Shown here piece after piece: positions 45,892 to 54,836 of a stretch of DNA of 64,000 nucleotides. Every line of letters starts with the position of its first letter. Within the stretch, counting starts at the first letter, position 1. The translations under genes were made by a program, and so were the position numbers. Under the pieces are notes generated by a model. The model did not search any database and was not told the DNA's origin. It was given only the letters and a program-made list of their open reading frames with translations. Origin of the DNA: Capnocytophaga canis (lineage in GTDB: Bacteria > Bacteroidota > Bacteroidia > Flavobacteriales > Flavobacteriaceae); contig NZ_CDOI01000148.1 in NCBI RefSeq assembly GCF_000827555.1, forward strand, positions 1 to 64,000. The letters run 5' to 3'.

Positions 45892-46359
45892 CTATTTGAT
45901 GTCTATTTTTTCTGTAGATATATAATCCTGACTATCAAACTGATAGTTAACTTCTACTACCCAACGCCCCTTTGAAAGCACATTCATAGGTACAAGCATT
46001 TGATTATCTTTAATTTGCAATGGTATTCTGAAATCTCTTTTTTGATCCGAAGGTCTGTAAAAATATACAGTTCCAACAATAGCATCAGTAGTTTTTTGTG
46101 GAAATGTCAATATAACACCTGCCTCTGAACTCTGAATACCTACTCCCATTTGTTCTGAAGCAGTTTTTTTTGCTTTTTCCATCATATTCTGGAAAGCTAA
46201 TTCTTTTTTGTAGTAATCCTCAGTAACAAAATCGTGATCATATTTTTTGTTTATAGACATATTGAGAACAAAGTACATGATAAACGTAATAAAAAATGCA
46301 AACGCAATAACAATACCTGTCCCCCACCCTATTTTAAATTTCTTCTTTTCTGTAATCAT
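45892..46359 (-). CDS. FixH family protein
   Basis: A 155-residue protein with one N-terminal membrane helix (GTGIVIAFAFFITFIMYFVL) and a periplasmic beta domain with FYRPSDQKRDFRIPL and GRWVVEVNYQFDSQDYIS. FixH takes part in assembly of cbb3-type cytochrome oxidase. A promoter lies 23 bp upstream and the SafE-like gene follows directly. The ccoNOP and ccoG genes usually found just upstream are absent; tonB takes that place. Confidence 0.88.
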   Translation of the reverse strand: MITEKKKFKIGWGTGIVIAFAFFITFIMYFVLNMSINKKYDHDFVTEDYYKKELAFQNMMEKAKKTASEQMGVGIQSSEAGVILTFPQKTTDAIVGTVYFYRPSDQKRDFRIPLQIKDNQMLVPMNVLSKGRWVVEVNYQFDSQDYISTEKIDIK

Positions 46360-46381
46360 TTCAGTGATAATTTATATTCTG

Positions 46382-46411
46382 CAAAGATACGTAAATCGAA
46401 ACAAAGCACAA
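46382..46411 (-). promoter_or_regulatory. Promoter for fixH-safE
   Basis: Minus-strand TATCTTTG (plus-strand 46382-46389) and TTG (CAA 46409-46411), 19-bp spacer, next to the tonB terminator. Confidence 0.7.
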
Positions 46412-46414
46412 AAA

Positions 46415-46437
46415 AAGAGTCCGAAAATCGGACTCTT
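46415..46437 (-). terminator. Terminator after tonB
   Basis: Perfect 10-bp stem AAGAGTCCGA/TCGGACTCTT with a 3-nt loop; T-run on the minus strand. Confidence 0.9.
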
Positions 46438-46450
46438 ACTTAAATTTCTT

Positions 46451-47185
46451 TTATTGATTCGCCAATTTGAAGTTGATAGGATATTGGTACACTACCGCTG
46501 CTGGTCTTCCACGTTGTTTACCTGGAATTAACTTAGGTAGTTTTTCAATGATTCTACGAGCTTCAGCTTCCAACGATTTATCAGGGCCTCGGGTTCCCAC
46601 AACAGATACAGTACCATCTTTGTTGATACGGAACGTTACCGTTACTTTCCCTTGAATGTTCATCTCCTGTGCTGATTGAGGGTATTGGAAGTTTCGTTTT
46701 ACGTGTTTATCCAACGATGACTTGAAGCAATCTTCTTGTTCTTTTTTAGTTTTCAACTTCTCACACCCTTCAAACATAGGCTTGTCTTCAATGATGGTAA
46801 ACGGTACATCAACCTCCTCCTCAGGTTCATCAACTACTTCAATTTCTTCTACTTTCGCAACCACTTCTTCCTTGGTTGTTTCAGTTGAACTAATAATGGT
46901 TTCTTCAATCTGTTCTTCATTCTCAACCACTTTTACGTCTTCCACAACTGGTGGTGGCGGTGGTGGTGGTGGCGGAGGCGTAAACTCCTCCATTGCGAAT
47001 TCTTCCTGATCTTCATCAAGATTTGAATTGTCTAAGTCAGACAAACGACTTTCGTGTTCTTTTCTGTCATACGATTTCATTTCAAATCCTGCATAGGACA
47101 ACGCAGAAATTAAAGCAAAACCAATAGCAAAAAACAATCCACTACTTTTAGTCAAGTCTGCTTTTGGATTCTTTTTTGGTTGCAT
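46451..47185 (-). CDS. Energy transducer TonB
   Basis: Couples the inner-membrane proton gradient to outer-membrane receptors. The 244-residue product has an N-terminal anchor (SSGLFFAIGFALISALSYAG), an acidic linker with ten consecutive prolines (about 70-80), and a Val/Glu-rich stretch. The C-terminal TonB domain (about 165-244) contains YPQSAQEMNIQGKVTVTFRI. ExbB and ExbD are not adjacent. It could serve the heme receptor at 52803, among others. Last of the gcvH-vanZ-tonB run. Confidence 0.93.
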   Translation of the reverse strand: MQPKKNPKADLTKSSGLFFAIGFALISALSYAGFEMKSYDRKEHESRLSDLDNSNLDEDQEEFAMEEFTPPPPPPPPPPVVEDVKVVENEEQIEETIISSTETTKEEVVAKVEEIEVVDEPEEEVDVPFTIIEDKPMFEGCEKLKTKKEQEDCFKSSLDKHVKRNFQYPQSAQEMNIQGKVTVTFRINKDGTVSVVGTRGPDKSLEAEARRIIEKLPKLIPGKQRGRPAAVVYQYPINFKLANQ

Positions 47186-47217
47186 AACTTAAATCTTTTT
47201 AAAAGGTAATTAAACAT

Positions 47218-47610
47218 TTATTTAACATTAATTAAAAGCTTTTTATTAATGTACTTCATACCGATTAGAGCAACAACTGTGCCAAAAGTATTGAATAAAA
47301 CATCAAATAAATCTCCACTTCTGTCTTGTGTTATAGTATTTTGCAACCATTCGATACAAATTCCTAACGAAAAAGCAACAACAAATGATAAAATGTAAAT
47401 ATTAGCTACTTTTTTAACATTTTCTTTATTATTTTGAAATGTCAAAAAAAACAGTATTGTAAATATAAAATAAAATACGAAATGAGCAACTTTATCCAAA
47501 TGAGGGATTTTCGGTAATTCATCTACATTCTTTGGAGGCATTAGACTCAAAACCAGAATAACAATCACCCAAATTAGCAACAAAATGCCAAACGTCTTTT
47601 TATTAAGCAC
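47218..47610 (-). CDS. VanZ family membrane protein
   Basis: A 130-residue protein with about four helices and the VanZ-like motif [18 protein letters not shown]. It also has [28 protein letters not shown], the conserved E and D/N stretch of the family. Function in non-enterococcal bacteria is unclear. It overlaps gcvH by 8 bp, so the two are translationally linked. Confidence 0.88.
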   Translation of the reverse strand: MLNKKTFGILLLIWVIVILVLSLMPPKNVDELPKIPHLDKVAHFVFYFIFTILFFLTFQNNKENVKKVANIYILSFVVAFSLGICIEWLQNTITQDRSGDLFDVLFNTFGTVVALIGMKYINKKLLINVK

Positions 47611-47983
47611 CTATCAACTCTTTATAATCGTCAGCAGACATAAGTTCATCTAATTCAGAAGCATCGCTGAACTTCACCTTAATCATCCAACCATCTCCGT
47701 AAGGGTCTGTGTTTACTTTCTCTGGTGATTGTTCCAAAACTTCGTTAAAAGAAACGATTTCACCACTGACTGGTAAAAACAAATCAGATACTGTTTTTAC
47801 AGCTTCAACAGTTCCAAAAACTTCCTCTTTATCAAGAGTTTCGCCTTCTGTTTCAACTTCTACGTAAACGATGTCGCCCAACTCTTTTTGAGCAAAATCT
47901 GTAATACCTACAACGGCTAAATCACCTTCAACACGAACCCACTCATGGTCTTTAGTGTACTTTAATTCTGATGGAATATTCAT
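47603..47983 (-). CDS. gcvH: Glycine cleavage system H protein
   Basis: Lipoyl carrier of the glycine cleavage complex, shuttling the aminomethyl group between P and T proteins. The 126-residue product shows [20 protein letters not shown] and the lipoyl-lysine context [21 protein letters not shown] (Lys within EAVKTV). Full length. gcvP and gcvT are not in the window. First gene of the gcvH-vanZ-tonB run. Confidence 0.97.
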   Translation of the reverse strand: MNIPSELKYTKDHEWVRVEGDLAVVGITDFAQKELGDIVYVEVETEGETLDKEEVFGTVEAVKTVSDLFLPVSGEIVSFNEVLEQSPEKVNTDPYGDGWMIKVKFSDASELDELMSADDYKELIGA

Positions 47984-48011
47984 AATGTTTTAATATTTTA
48001 TTAACAGACTT

Positions 48012-48043
48012 CAAAGGTACTATATTTTTTTTGAAATAACAAA
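48012..48043 (-). promoter_or_regulatory. Promoter for gcvH-vanZ-tonB
   Basis: Minus-strand TACCTTTG (plus-strand 48012-48019) and TTTG (CAAA from 48041), 21-bp spacer. Confidence 0.7.
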
Positions 48044-48120
48044 CGTTTTTAAGATAGAAATTTTAATATTTCTTTTAGATTTTTATCTACATTCCCTATT
48101 CTATTTTGTAAACACCTTTT

Positions 48121-49161
48121 TTACAAGATATTAACTTCCCAACTTCGCTCTGGATCATACCCTAAAAATCCGCTCGAAACAAAGAGAGGAGATGATATAT
48201 TATTGGTATATAACGCTCCTGTACCCAACCCCTGTGGCATTTCAGTATTTAAAGTATATGTCCATTGAGCAATAGCATTAAGCCCAATATTACTTTCCAA
48301 AGCACTGGTAATCCACCAGCCTATTTTACATTCATTGGAAAGACGAATCCATTCCTCGGATGATTTATAACCTCCAACTAATGAAGGTTTTAAGATAATA
48401 TATTGTGGATTAATCTGCTCCAAAAGCTGCTTTCTTGATTCATATCCAAAAACTCCGATAAGTTCTTCATCCAAAGCAATCGGCAGAGGAGTTTGTTCAC
48501 ATAATTTCGCCATTATCTCGCTCTGTTTTGCTTTGATAGGCTGTTCAATGGAATGCAATTCTAAATCCGCTAATTGCTTTAATTTTTCAAGAGCATCTTG
48601 AGGAGAAAAAGCTCCATTAGCATCAACTCGAATTTCAATATCTTCAACTGGAAATTCAGTACGCAATCTCTTCAATATCTGATATTCTTGCTCAAAATCA
48701 ATTGCACCAATTTTCATTTTTATACACCTAAACCCTTGTTGAATCTTTTCTCTGATTTGGGATTTCATAAAATCAGCAGTTCCCATCCATATCAAACCAT
48801 TAATCGGTATAAGATCCCTCCCTATCGTAAACTCAGAGGGATATAGTTGATACCAATTCTTTGATTCTACAGATAGAAACGCCTGTTCCACTCCAAATTG
48901 AATAGAGGGGAATTCTATTAATTGCGTGAGTAGTTGCTCCTTTCCTAAATGAATGTTTTCACATACCCACTGTAATTTCTGTTCATAGTCAGGACGATCG
49001 TCAACGCTAAGACCTTTGAGTAAGCCACATTCTCCTACTCCTTTTTTTTCTCCATTAGAGATAAAGAGAAAATAGGTTTCTTTTTGGGTAAGAATTCCTC
49101 TTGAAGTTCCTGAAGGACGTTTAAACTGTAAAGTATATTTTTTATAAGATGCTTTTAACAT
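48121..49161 (-). CDS. menC: o-Succinylbenzoate synthase (enolase superfamily)
   Basis: Dehydrates SHCHC to o-succinylbenzoate in menaquinone synthesis. The 346-residue product has the capping domain (1-100) and a barrel with catalytic KMKIGAI (Lys-x-Lys), metal ligands in RVDANGAF, SIEQPI and ALDEELIG, and Lys in ILKPSLVGGY. An epimerase or cycloisomerase of the same superfamily cannot be fully excluded. It lies downstream of the tRNA cluster behind a terminator. Other men genes are not near. Confidence 0.85.
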   Translation of the reverse strand: MLKASYKKYTLQFKRPSGTSRGILTQKETYFLFISNGEKKGVGECGLLKGLSVDDRPDYEQKLQWVCENIHLGKEQLLTQLIEFPSIQFGVEQAFLSVESKNWYQLYPSEFTIGRDLIPINGLIWMGTADFMKSQIREKIQQGFRCIKMKIGAIDFEQEYQILKRLRTEFPVEDIEIRVDANGAFSPQDALEKLKQLADLELHSIEQPIKAKQSEIMAKLCEQTPLPIALDEELIGVFGYESRKQLLEQINPQYIILKPSLVGGYKSSEEWIRLSNECKIGWWITSALESNIGLNAIAQWTYTLNTEMPQGLGTGALYTNNISSPLFVSSGFLGYDPERSWEVNIL

Positions 49162-49235
49162 TTAAGGTAAATTTTCTTGATTTTTTTCAGAAACGCAAAT
49201 CGAATGCGAAGCTCTGTTTATTGCATATAAAAGGA

Positions 49236-49260
49236 AAAACCGCCCTCATCGGACGGTTTT
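49236..49260 (-). terminator. Terminator after the tRNA cluster
   Basis: Ten-position stem with one mismatch (AAAACCGCCC/GGACGGTTTT), 5-nt loop. T-runs follow on both strands. Confidence 0.85.
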
Positions 49261-49270
49261 TTTACAATTG

Positions 49271-49352
49271 TGCCTACGACTGGATTCGAACCAGCACGCC
49301 TTGCAGCACCACCCCCTCAAGATGGCGAGTCTACCAATTTCTCCACGTAGGC
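49271..49352 (-). tRNA. tRNA-Leu(GAG)
   Basis: 82-nt type II tRNA. Acceptor GCCTACG/CGTAGGC. Anticodon stem CCATC/GGTGG around TTGAGGG gives anticodon GAG. Long variable arm and a GGTTCGAATCC T-arm. CCA is not encoded. Confidence 0.93.
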
Positions 49353-49398
49353 AAGGTAACATACAAAAAAAGTTAAGCCTAAACTTAACTTTTTTCTG

Positions 49399-49471
49399 TG
49401 ACCTGGCTGGGGCTCGAACCCAGGACCCCAACATTAAAAGTGTTGTGCTCTACCAACTGAGCTACCAAGTC
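49399..49471 (-). tRNA. tRNA-Lys(UUU), copy 1
   Basis: 73-nt tRNA. Acceptor GACTTGG/CCAGGTC. Anticodon loop CTTTTAA gives UUU. T-arm CTGGGTTCGAGCCCCAG. No encoded CCA. Confidence 0.95.
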
Positions 49472-49506
49472 CTCAAAATCAAAAAAAATAAATTGTATAA
49501 CCCTTG

Positions 49507-49579
49507 TGACCTGGCTGGGGCTCGAACCCAGGACCCCAACATTAAAAGTGTTGTGCTCTACCAACTGAGCTACCAAGTC
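49507..49579 (-). tRNA. tRNA-Lys(UUU), copy 2
   Basis: Same 73-nt sequence as the neighbouring tRNA-Lys, 35 bp away. First gene of the Lys-Lys-Leu cluster; promoter at 49608. Confidence 0.95.
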
Positions 49580-49607
49580 TCCTTTAACTATTTCTTCAAT
49601 GCGGGTG

Positions 49608-49637
49608 CAAATATATAACATTTTTTTTAGATTGCAA
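49608..49637 (-). promoter_or_regulatory. Promoter for the Lys-Lys-Leu tRNA cluster
   Basis: Minus-strand TATATTTG (plus-strand 49608-49615) and TTG (CAA 49635-49637), 19-bp spacer. Its -33 adjoins a TTG that could serve the divergent aroK promoter. Confidence 0.7.
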
Positions 49638-49649
49638 GAAAAAATAAAG

Positions 49650-49657
49650 TAAATTTG
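49650..49657 (+). promoter_or_regulatory. -7 element for aroK
   Basis: TAAATTTG, 51 bp before the chosen ATG. A TTG at 49632 is only 15 bp away, shorter than usual. Confidence 0.5.
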
Positions 49658-49708
49658 CAGACAAAAATAAACTTTTTTCACAACTATCTGAAAATAAAAC
49701 ATTTAAAA

Positions 49709-50236
49709 ATGAAAATAATTTTACTTGGATACATGGGTAGTGGTAAATCTACACTTGGAAAAATTCTGGCTGAAAGAAGAAATCTTCCATTCATTGATTT
49801 AGACTCTTATATCGAATCAAAAGAAAATAAAGAAATCAAAGAAATATTTAAAGAAAAAGGTGAGATTTACTTCCGAAAATTAGAACATGACTACCTAAAA
49901 AATTTACTACAATCAGAAACTGACTTTGTATTGGCTTTGGGAGGAGGAACGCCTTGCTTTGGAAATAATATGAATTTAATTTTGGAACATTCGCCTTATG
50001 TGTTTTACCTTCGATATAGTCCTAAAAAGTTAGCAGAACGTTTGAAATGCGAAAAAAGAAATCGTCCTTTGATAGCTGATATCGATGATGAGAATTTGGA
50101 AGATTTTATACGAAAACATATTTTTGAGCGAAATATGTTTTACAATCAAGCTCATTTCATTATCGCTTCGGATAACTTTTCAATAGATGAAAGTTTAGCT
50201 CAGATTGAAATGAATATCATTGGAAAGAGTCAATAA
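49709..50236 (+). CDS. aroK: Shikimate kinase
   Basis: Phosphorylates shikimate, fifth step of the shikimate pathway. The 175-residue product from this start opens MKIILLGYMGSGKSTLGK, placing the Walker A loop at the usual position. FIDLDSYIE, FRKLEHDYL and LALGGGTPCF are the substrate and Walker-B-like motifs, and KRNRPLI is the lid. A TTG 54 bp upstream lies inside the promoter and is rejected as the start. Divergent from the tRNA cluster. Confidence 0.95.
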   Translation: MKIILLGYMGSGKSTLGKILAERRNLPFIDLDSYIESKENKEIKEIFKEKGEIYFRKLEHDYLKNLLQSETDFVLALGGGTPCFGNNMNLILEHSPYVFYLRYSPKKLAERLKCEKRNRPLIADIDDENLEDFIRKHIFERNMFYNQAHFIIASDNFSIDESLAQIEMNIIGKSQ

Positions 50237-50486
50237 GTCGTATTTAATAAGCTTAACGTATAAAATAATACTTTGAACTATTATAATTTGAACCACATAG
50301 AAACAACGGGTAACTTTATGTTTTTTTACCAACTTTCAAGATGAAAAAGTGATTCAAATAAACGGATTAAAAGTTTATAATTTTCATGGCTTGACCTAAC
50401 TTCATAAAGAATTGATACTTTTATGAAATATTTTTATTGAGTTCATTATTTATTTTCATACACAGTCCTTTTCCTTAGGTGACGGA
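50237..50486. other. Spacer after aroK
   Basis: About 250 A/T-rich bases with no recognised gene or strong hairpin, ending at repeat copy B. Confidence 0.5.
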
Positions 50487-50709
50487 GAACCAAAAGTGCG
50501 AGCCGCACGGGCATTAAAAAATAAGCAGTCGGCTTCCGACAAATTTTCCAAACTTACTTCCTGTGGTCGATTCGAACAATGGAAAATTTTCACGCTTTAT
50601 TCGTTGATTTTCTTAACTCCAAATCTCCAATACCGATGAAAAGCGGTCAAAATGCTGAAAAATCAGTGTTGAACCATTGAAAAATATATGCAATTAAGTA
50701 CTGAACTCA
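50487..50709. repeat. Dispersed ~225-bp repeat, copy B
   Basis: Direct repeat of 43209-43462 with small deletions, including about 30 bp missing near 50590. It ends 2 bp from the stop codon of the propeller lipoprotein gene, so it may be the downstream scar of an insertion. Confidence 0.8.
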
Positions 50710-50711
50710 AT

Positions 50712-51935
50712 TCATTTTTTCAGTTTATAAATTATAATTATAGGATTCTCATCATCATCTAACGAATTGACAAGTTGCTCTAATTTTTTTTGTTTTTCAG
50801 GATATTTTACCTCGATACGTTCTTTATTTTCTAAAGACCGAGCTTTTAATTCATCGGGTGGAACAATTCTAATAAAATAACCATCAGAATTAGATTTCAA
50901 ATACGTAACCGAATAACCTCCGTCAACATCATTTACCCAGCCACCACCTTTTAAAAATCCGTATTTATTGATGCTGTCAGGCTTCACGCTCCATACCGAA
51001 GTTTCCCCCGATTGTTTGCTATGGACTCCGTACCAATTTTTTTTGTCGTATATGAATGTTATCAGTATCTTGTCAAACATTTCTGAAAAGGAAAGATGTC
51101 GAATAAATTTTCTTCCTTTCTCGCTTTTTTCTGATGGACTCGAGTGCATATCAGAAAAAAATTCTTGACTTACTTTGTATTTTCCAAAATTAACAACATA
51201 AGTGGGTAAAATTTCGTCCTTTGAAACGGAATATACAGTGTCATTTATACAACTCAATACACGAACCATATCATTATACTTCCATATACTTTGTTGTAAG
51301 GTTTGTCCTTTTGAATAATACGGTTTTGATTTTTTCAATTGAATGGTATCTCCTTTGCTGTCAATGATTCCTACGATACAAAGATTAGGATCATCTATTG
51401 GAGTTGTGTGTGGAAAGTGATGTATTACAATTCTATCATTATTTAAAACATCAATATTTAAAATTCCATCTGCAACGGGGGTCTCTTTTAGGTATTCACC
51501 ATCAGTGTTATACCACAAAATCTTTCGTGTCCAATTGCTATGAATGGCGACAAGACTGTCGTGTAGTGAAGAAGCCCGAATTCCCAAGTATTCTTTGGGT
51601 CCTTGTCCATTTTTACCTATTTCTCGTAGAAATTTTCCATCTCGGGAATAACATAAAAGTCGTTCTCGAACTTGTAGTAAGAGATAATTTTCATTCAATG
51701 CTACATCAAAAATTATATCCACTAACGAAGCGGGATATTCCGGGCGAATATATTCTATATCCTCCACAAAATCGCTTAAATTCAGTGGCTCTATAGGGTT
51801 TTCAATGGCTTTTTCTAAGTCAATTATTTTTTCTAAGGAAGAAGTACTTTTTGTACCTTGATTGGATTGTGTTTTACTGTCGGAACACGCTATCAACAAC
51901 ATAACCATTCCGATTAAAATTTGTGTTGTTTTCAT
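50712..51935 (-). CDS. 6-bladed beta-propeller lipoprotein, fourth copy
   Basis: A 407-residue lipoprotein (LIGMVMLLIAC, Cys about 17). After a Ser-rich linker come PLNLSDFVEDIEYIRPEYP and blade motifs LLCYSRDGKFLREIGKNGQGPKEYLG and LWYNTDGEYLKETPV. It is of the same kind as the island genes at 16750 and 21579. Twenty bp upstream on the same strand lie the last codons of an RND permease, so it was once part of a permease-propeller gene set. Whether it is still expressed is unclear because its upstream genes are gone. Confidence 0.85.
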   Translation of the reverse strand: MKTTQILIGMVMLLIACSDSKTQSNQGTKSTSSLEKIIDLEKAIENPIEPLNLSDFVEDIEYIRPEYPASLVDIIFDVALNENYLLLQVRERLLCYSRDGKFLREIGKNGQGPKEYLGIRASSLHDSLVAIHSNWTRKILWYNTDGEYLKETPVADGILNIDVLNNDRIVIHHFPHTTPIDDPNLCIVGIIDSKGDTIQLKKSKPYYSKGQTLQQSIWKYNDMVRVLSCINDTVYSVSKDEILPTYVVNFGKYKVSQEFFSDMHSSPSEKSEKGRKFIRHLSFSEMFDKILITFIYDKKNWYGVHSKQSGETSVWSVKPDSINKYGFLKGGGWVNDVDGGYSVTYLKSNSDGYFIRIVPPDELKARSLENKERIEVKYPEKQKKLEQLVNSLDDDENPIIIIYKLKK

Positions 51936-51954
51936 ATGATTCGTTTTTAAAATC

Positions 51955-52097
51955 CTATTTTCCCCTATAAATCAACCAATAAATTAACAGAATAATAAAC
52001 AAACTTACCAATGTTCCCATCATCATTGTACCTATCATTGCAACCACAAGAGACCTTTGCAATTCTGAACCTAAGTTTCTTCTGAGAACAAAATAAT
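51955..52097 (-). pseudogene. 3' fragment of an RND efflux permease
   Basis: The minus strand encodes GSELQRSLVVAMIGTMMMG, then TLVSLFIILLIYWLIYRGK and a stop. This is almost the same as the end of the intact permease (GSELQKPLAVAMIGTMMMG, then TLVSLFIIPLIYWLIYRDKNK). Only about 45 codons remain, with a stop and frame slip near the left end. The fragment breaks off exactly where the IS1-family remnant begins (52098). It shows a lost paralogue of the 22705 pump. Confidence 0.85.
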
Positions 52098-52738
52098 GGT
52101 CGTGTTATAAAAATTATGATGATATAAAAAAATTGACAATCAATGAAATGTAATAATTTTATTGAACACAAATAAGAATTATACTGTATTGTCCCGATTG
52201 TTAAAGTACAAAGATAGTAAAAAACGGAAAAATTTCTTAAGGAAAGCAAAATTATCTTTGCAAGGGTTGTCATCGCCAATTCATCGCCGACCATAATTTG
52301 ACCTATAAAGGTTGTTTATCAATAATTTACTAAAAGATTTTGATTCCTTTGGTAAGAAAAGCAGGTATACGAGATATTGCTGAAATCGAATAAGTTAGCA
52401 TTAAAAAGGAAATTGTAGTATGTCAATAGGTAATCGAAACAAGAAAACAGTTCGAAAACTTCGTAAAAAATTGAAAAGATTAGGCATAAGTTTTGGACAA
52501 ATTTGCACCGATAATTGGGAGGCTTTTATTTCTGTTTTTGAAGAAGATAATCATAAAATTGGTAAAAACACACTACTCATATTGGAGAAAATAACAGGAA
52601 TTTAAAGTACAGAATTTGTAGAACTGTCAGAAAAACTTGTTTTTCAAAGAGACTTGAAAATCATTTAAAGCCTTTGAAATTACCTTTTTTTTACATCAAT
52701 TTTGGGTATACATAATCAATACTTTGGAAAATACGACC
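52098..52738 (+). mobile_element. Decayed IS1-family element
   Basis: About 640 bp with inverted ends (GGTCGTGTT... and its counterpart ending ACGACC). The plus strand encodes, in broken frames, an InsA-like zinc ribbon (CPDC-STKIVKNGK with a nonsense codon). It then encodes an InsB-like DDE segment: GNRNKKTVRKLRKKLKRLGI, QICTDNWEAFISVF, and a C-terminal KRLENHLKPLKLPFFYINFG. Several stops and frameshifts make it inactive. A 61-codon open piece at 52420-52605 is part of it. Related shorter copy at 3996-4336. Confidence 0.8.
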
Positions 52739-52802
52739 GAAAAATGATAGCTAAAAGTACAAATCTGCTGTATTTTACTTTAAAAATTTAAGAAATGGGC
52801 TA

Positions 52803-54758
52803 TCAGTAACTATATTTCACTCCTATATAAAATGTTCGTCCTGGACTGATAGATGAATAAAATCCAACGGTGTTAGCTTTGTAATTTAAAAGATTATTAA
52901 CACCTGCATTTAGCACAAAACCCAAAGGCAGTTTCATTGAAGTTTGCAATCGCCAAATCCAATAAGGCTCATAAACCGAATAATACTCTTCAAAAGTATT
53001 TCTTTCTTCACTAGAAAAAAGAGTAGTTGAACTCACATATTTTCCGCTAATTATCAGGCTAGGAATGTATTTCAGACTGTCAGAGGGCGAATATTCTCCT
53101 TTGAGGGTAAATGTATGTGGTCGATGGTCGGAAAGACGTTTTTCGATATCATAAAAAGCATAGGAACTCTTCAATCGAAAGAATTTGTTCAATCGATACG
53201 CTACCGAAAACTCTGAGCTTATAATTCGTGTAGCACCTTTGAAATTGGTATAGTCAATTGAGCTATGTGAATCTGACCATACGAAATCGATTTTATCTGT
53301 CACTACGGAATATTGAGTTATAGCTGTGATATTCAGTTTTTTAGTACTGTAATCTACTGAAAAATTGAAATTATCGCTTAATTCTGGTTTAAGGGTTTCG
53401 TTCCCTTTAATTTGAAATCCTCCACCCCAAGGATGGAACCAATTGGTATAGAGCTCTTTAATCGTAGGAGAACGAAATCCACTGGAATATCCACCTCGTA
53501 AAGTAAATTCATCTATAGTGTACATTCCCGACAAACGGAACGTGAAATGTTCCTGAAATAGAGAATGATAGTCCATCCGAACTCCTGCCACGAGAGTGAA
53601 GCGATCAGACAAAATCCAATCTTGTTGAGCAAAAAGTGTATAGTTTTTGCTGTCTTTACTAGCTTCCGTACCTTTCTCGTTAAAACGCAGACTAATCAAT
53701 TCATCTACAAGAACTTCAGCTCCTGCAACAAGCGTATGTTTTCCAGAAATTAGATTGTTATATTGCGTAGAGACACGTTTTAGAGTGTTTTCATAGTTTT
53801 TTTCCTGCTCATTTAAAAGGCGATAGTAGTTGAATTTACTATAACGATCAAAACTTCCTGTAAGTTTAATCGATTCATTTTGAGATAGTTCATAGGTGGA
53901 TTTGAGTGATAAAGCATAGTTGTAATAACGTTCAAGTACTTTTTTAGCATTTTCAGTCCCATCATTTCGTTCACTAAAATAATAGGCAGGTTTGAGTTCT
54001 AAGTCCCACTTTGGAGAAATTCGAAAGTTTAACTTTGGATTTATTCCATAGTTTGTAAATCCAGCAATATGCAAGTAGTCATGAGGCAACTCTTTAACTC
54101 TCCCGTCAGTATAAAAAATTTTTCGTTGTTCGGTATCTTTCAGCAAGTATGGTTCTCGCATTTTGTAGAATGACCCTATTTGAAGACTTCCCCATTTTTG
54201 TTTACTTCCTATGGAAAGATTGGCTCTGTGGTCAATATTGGTATCATATAGATAACTTGAACTAACATCGAATGATTTCTGAGCATTTTTTGTAATAATG
54301 TTGATAACCCCACCAATAGCGTTGGAGCCATAAAGCGAAGATGAAGCACCTTTGATAATTTCAATTCGCTCAATGTTGTCTAAGTCAATTCGTTCGTAAT
54401 CAATGTTTTCAAAAGTTTCTCCTGCAACACGTTCGCCGTCAATCAAAAAGAGGACATACTTTCCACTAAAACCCATCATATTGATGTTCGGGCGACCTCC
54501 ATCATACGTAAAATTGATTCCTGAAAATTCGTTTTCTAAAAAACTTTGAAAGTCAGTAGATTGTGATTTGTAAATATCTTCCTTCGTCAGTAGTTGAACT
54601 ACAATAGGAACGTTTTTTAGCTTTTTTTCACTTCGTGTTGCTATAACCGTAACTTCCTCAAGTTCAATAGCTTTTTCTTCTTTCTTAGAACTATCATTCT
54701 GGCCGAAGGCATTAGCCACCAGCATTAAGAAAATCAAAGAGAAAAAAACTCGAAACAT
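52803..54758 (-). CDS. TonB-dependent receptor, probable heme receptor
   Basis: Outer-membrane barrel with plug, 651 residues from the ATG at 54758, which gives a signal peptide (FFSLIFLMLVANAFGQ); an upstream ATG at 54824 would not. The TonB box region ELEEVTVIATRSEKK is followed by the plug (LYGSNAIGGVINIITKNA). The region GFRSPTIKELYTNWFHPWGG then GNETLKPE resembles the FRAP...His...NPNL signature of HmuR-type heme receptors. It lies 78 bp after hmuY-like, on the same strand. Confidence 0.88.
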   Translation of the reverse strand: MFRVFFSLIFLMLVANAFGQNDSSKKEEKAIELEEVTVIATRSEKKLKNVPIVVQLLTKEDIYKSQSTDFQSFLENEFSGINFTYDGGRPNINMMGFSGKYVLFLIDGERVAGETFENIDYERIDLDNIERIEIIKGASSSLYGSNAIGGVINIITKNAQKSFDVSSSYLYDTNIDHRANLSIGSKQKWGSLQIGSFYKMREPYLLKDTEQRKIFYTDGRVKELPHDYLHIAGFTNYGINPKLNFRISPKWDLELKPAYYFSERNDGTENAKKVLERYYNYALSLKSTYELSQNESIKLTGSFDRYSKFNYYRLLNEQEKNYENTLKRVSTQYNNLISGKHTLVAGAEVLVDELISLRFNEKGTEASKDSKNYTLFAQQDWILSDRFTLVAGVRMDYHSLFQEHFTFRLSGMYTIDEFTLRGGYSSGFRSPTIKELYTNWFHPWGGGFQIKGNETLKPELSDNFNFSVDYSTKKLNITAITQYSVVTDKIDFVWSDSHSSIDYTNFKGATRIISSEFSVAYRLNKFFRLKSSYAFYDIEKRLSDHRPHTFTLKGEYSPSDSLKYIPSLIISGKYVSSTTLFSSEERNTFEEYYSVYEPYWIWRLQTSMKLPLGFVLNAGVNNLLNYKANTVGFYSSISPGRTFYIGVKYSY

Positions 54759-54836
54759 GGTTTTATGGTATATAAATAACACAGAATTGCTACACCAATA
54801 ACAGTGTAGCAATTCCATGCGCATCGTCTTTAATTA

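Noticed and set aside
49268-49702. Frames encoding CDLAGARTQDPNI-type peptides on both strands
   Set aside because: These are translations of the tRNA genes, a common annotation artefact.
52420-52605. 61-codon open frame as a separate gene
   Set aside because: It is a surviving piece of the IS1-family transposase; flanking transposase sequence continues in other frames.
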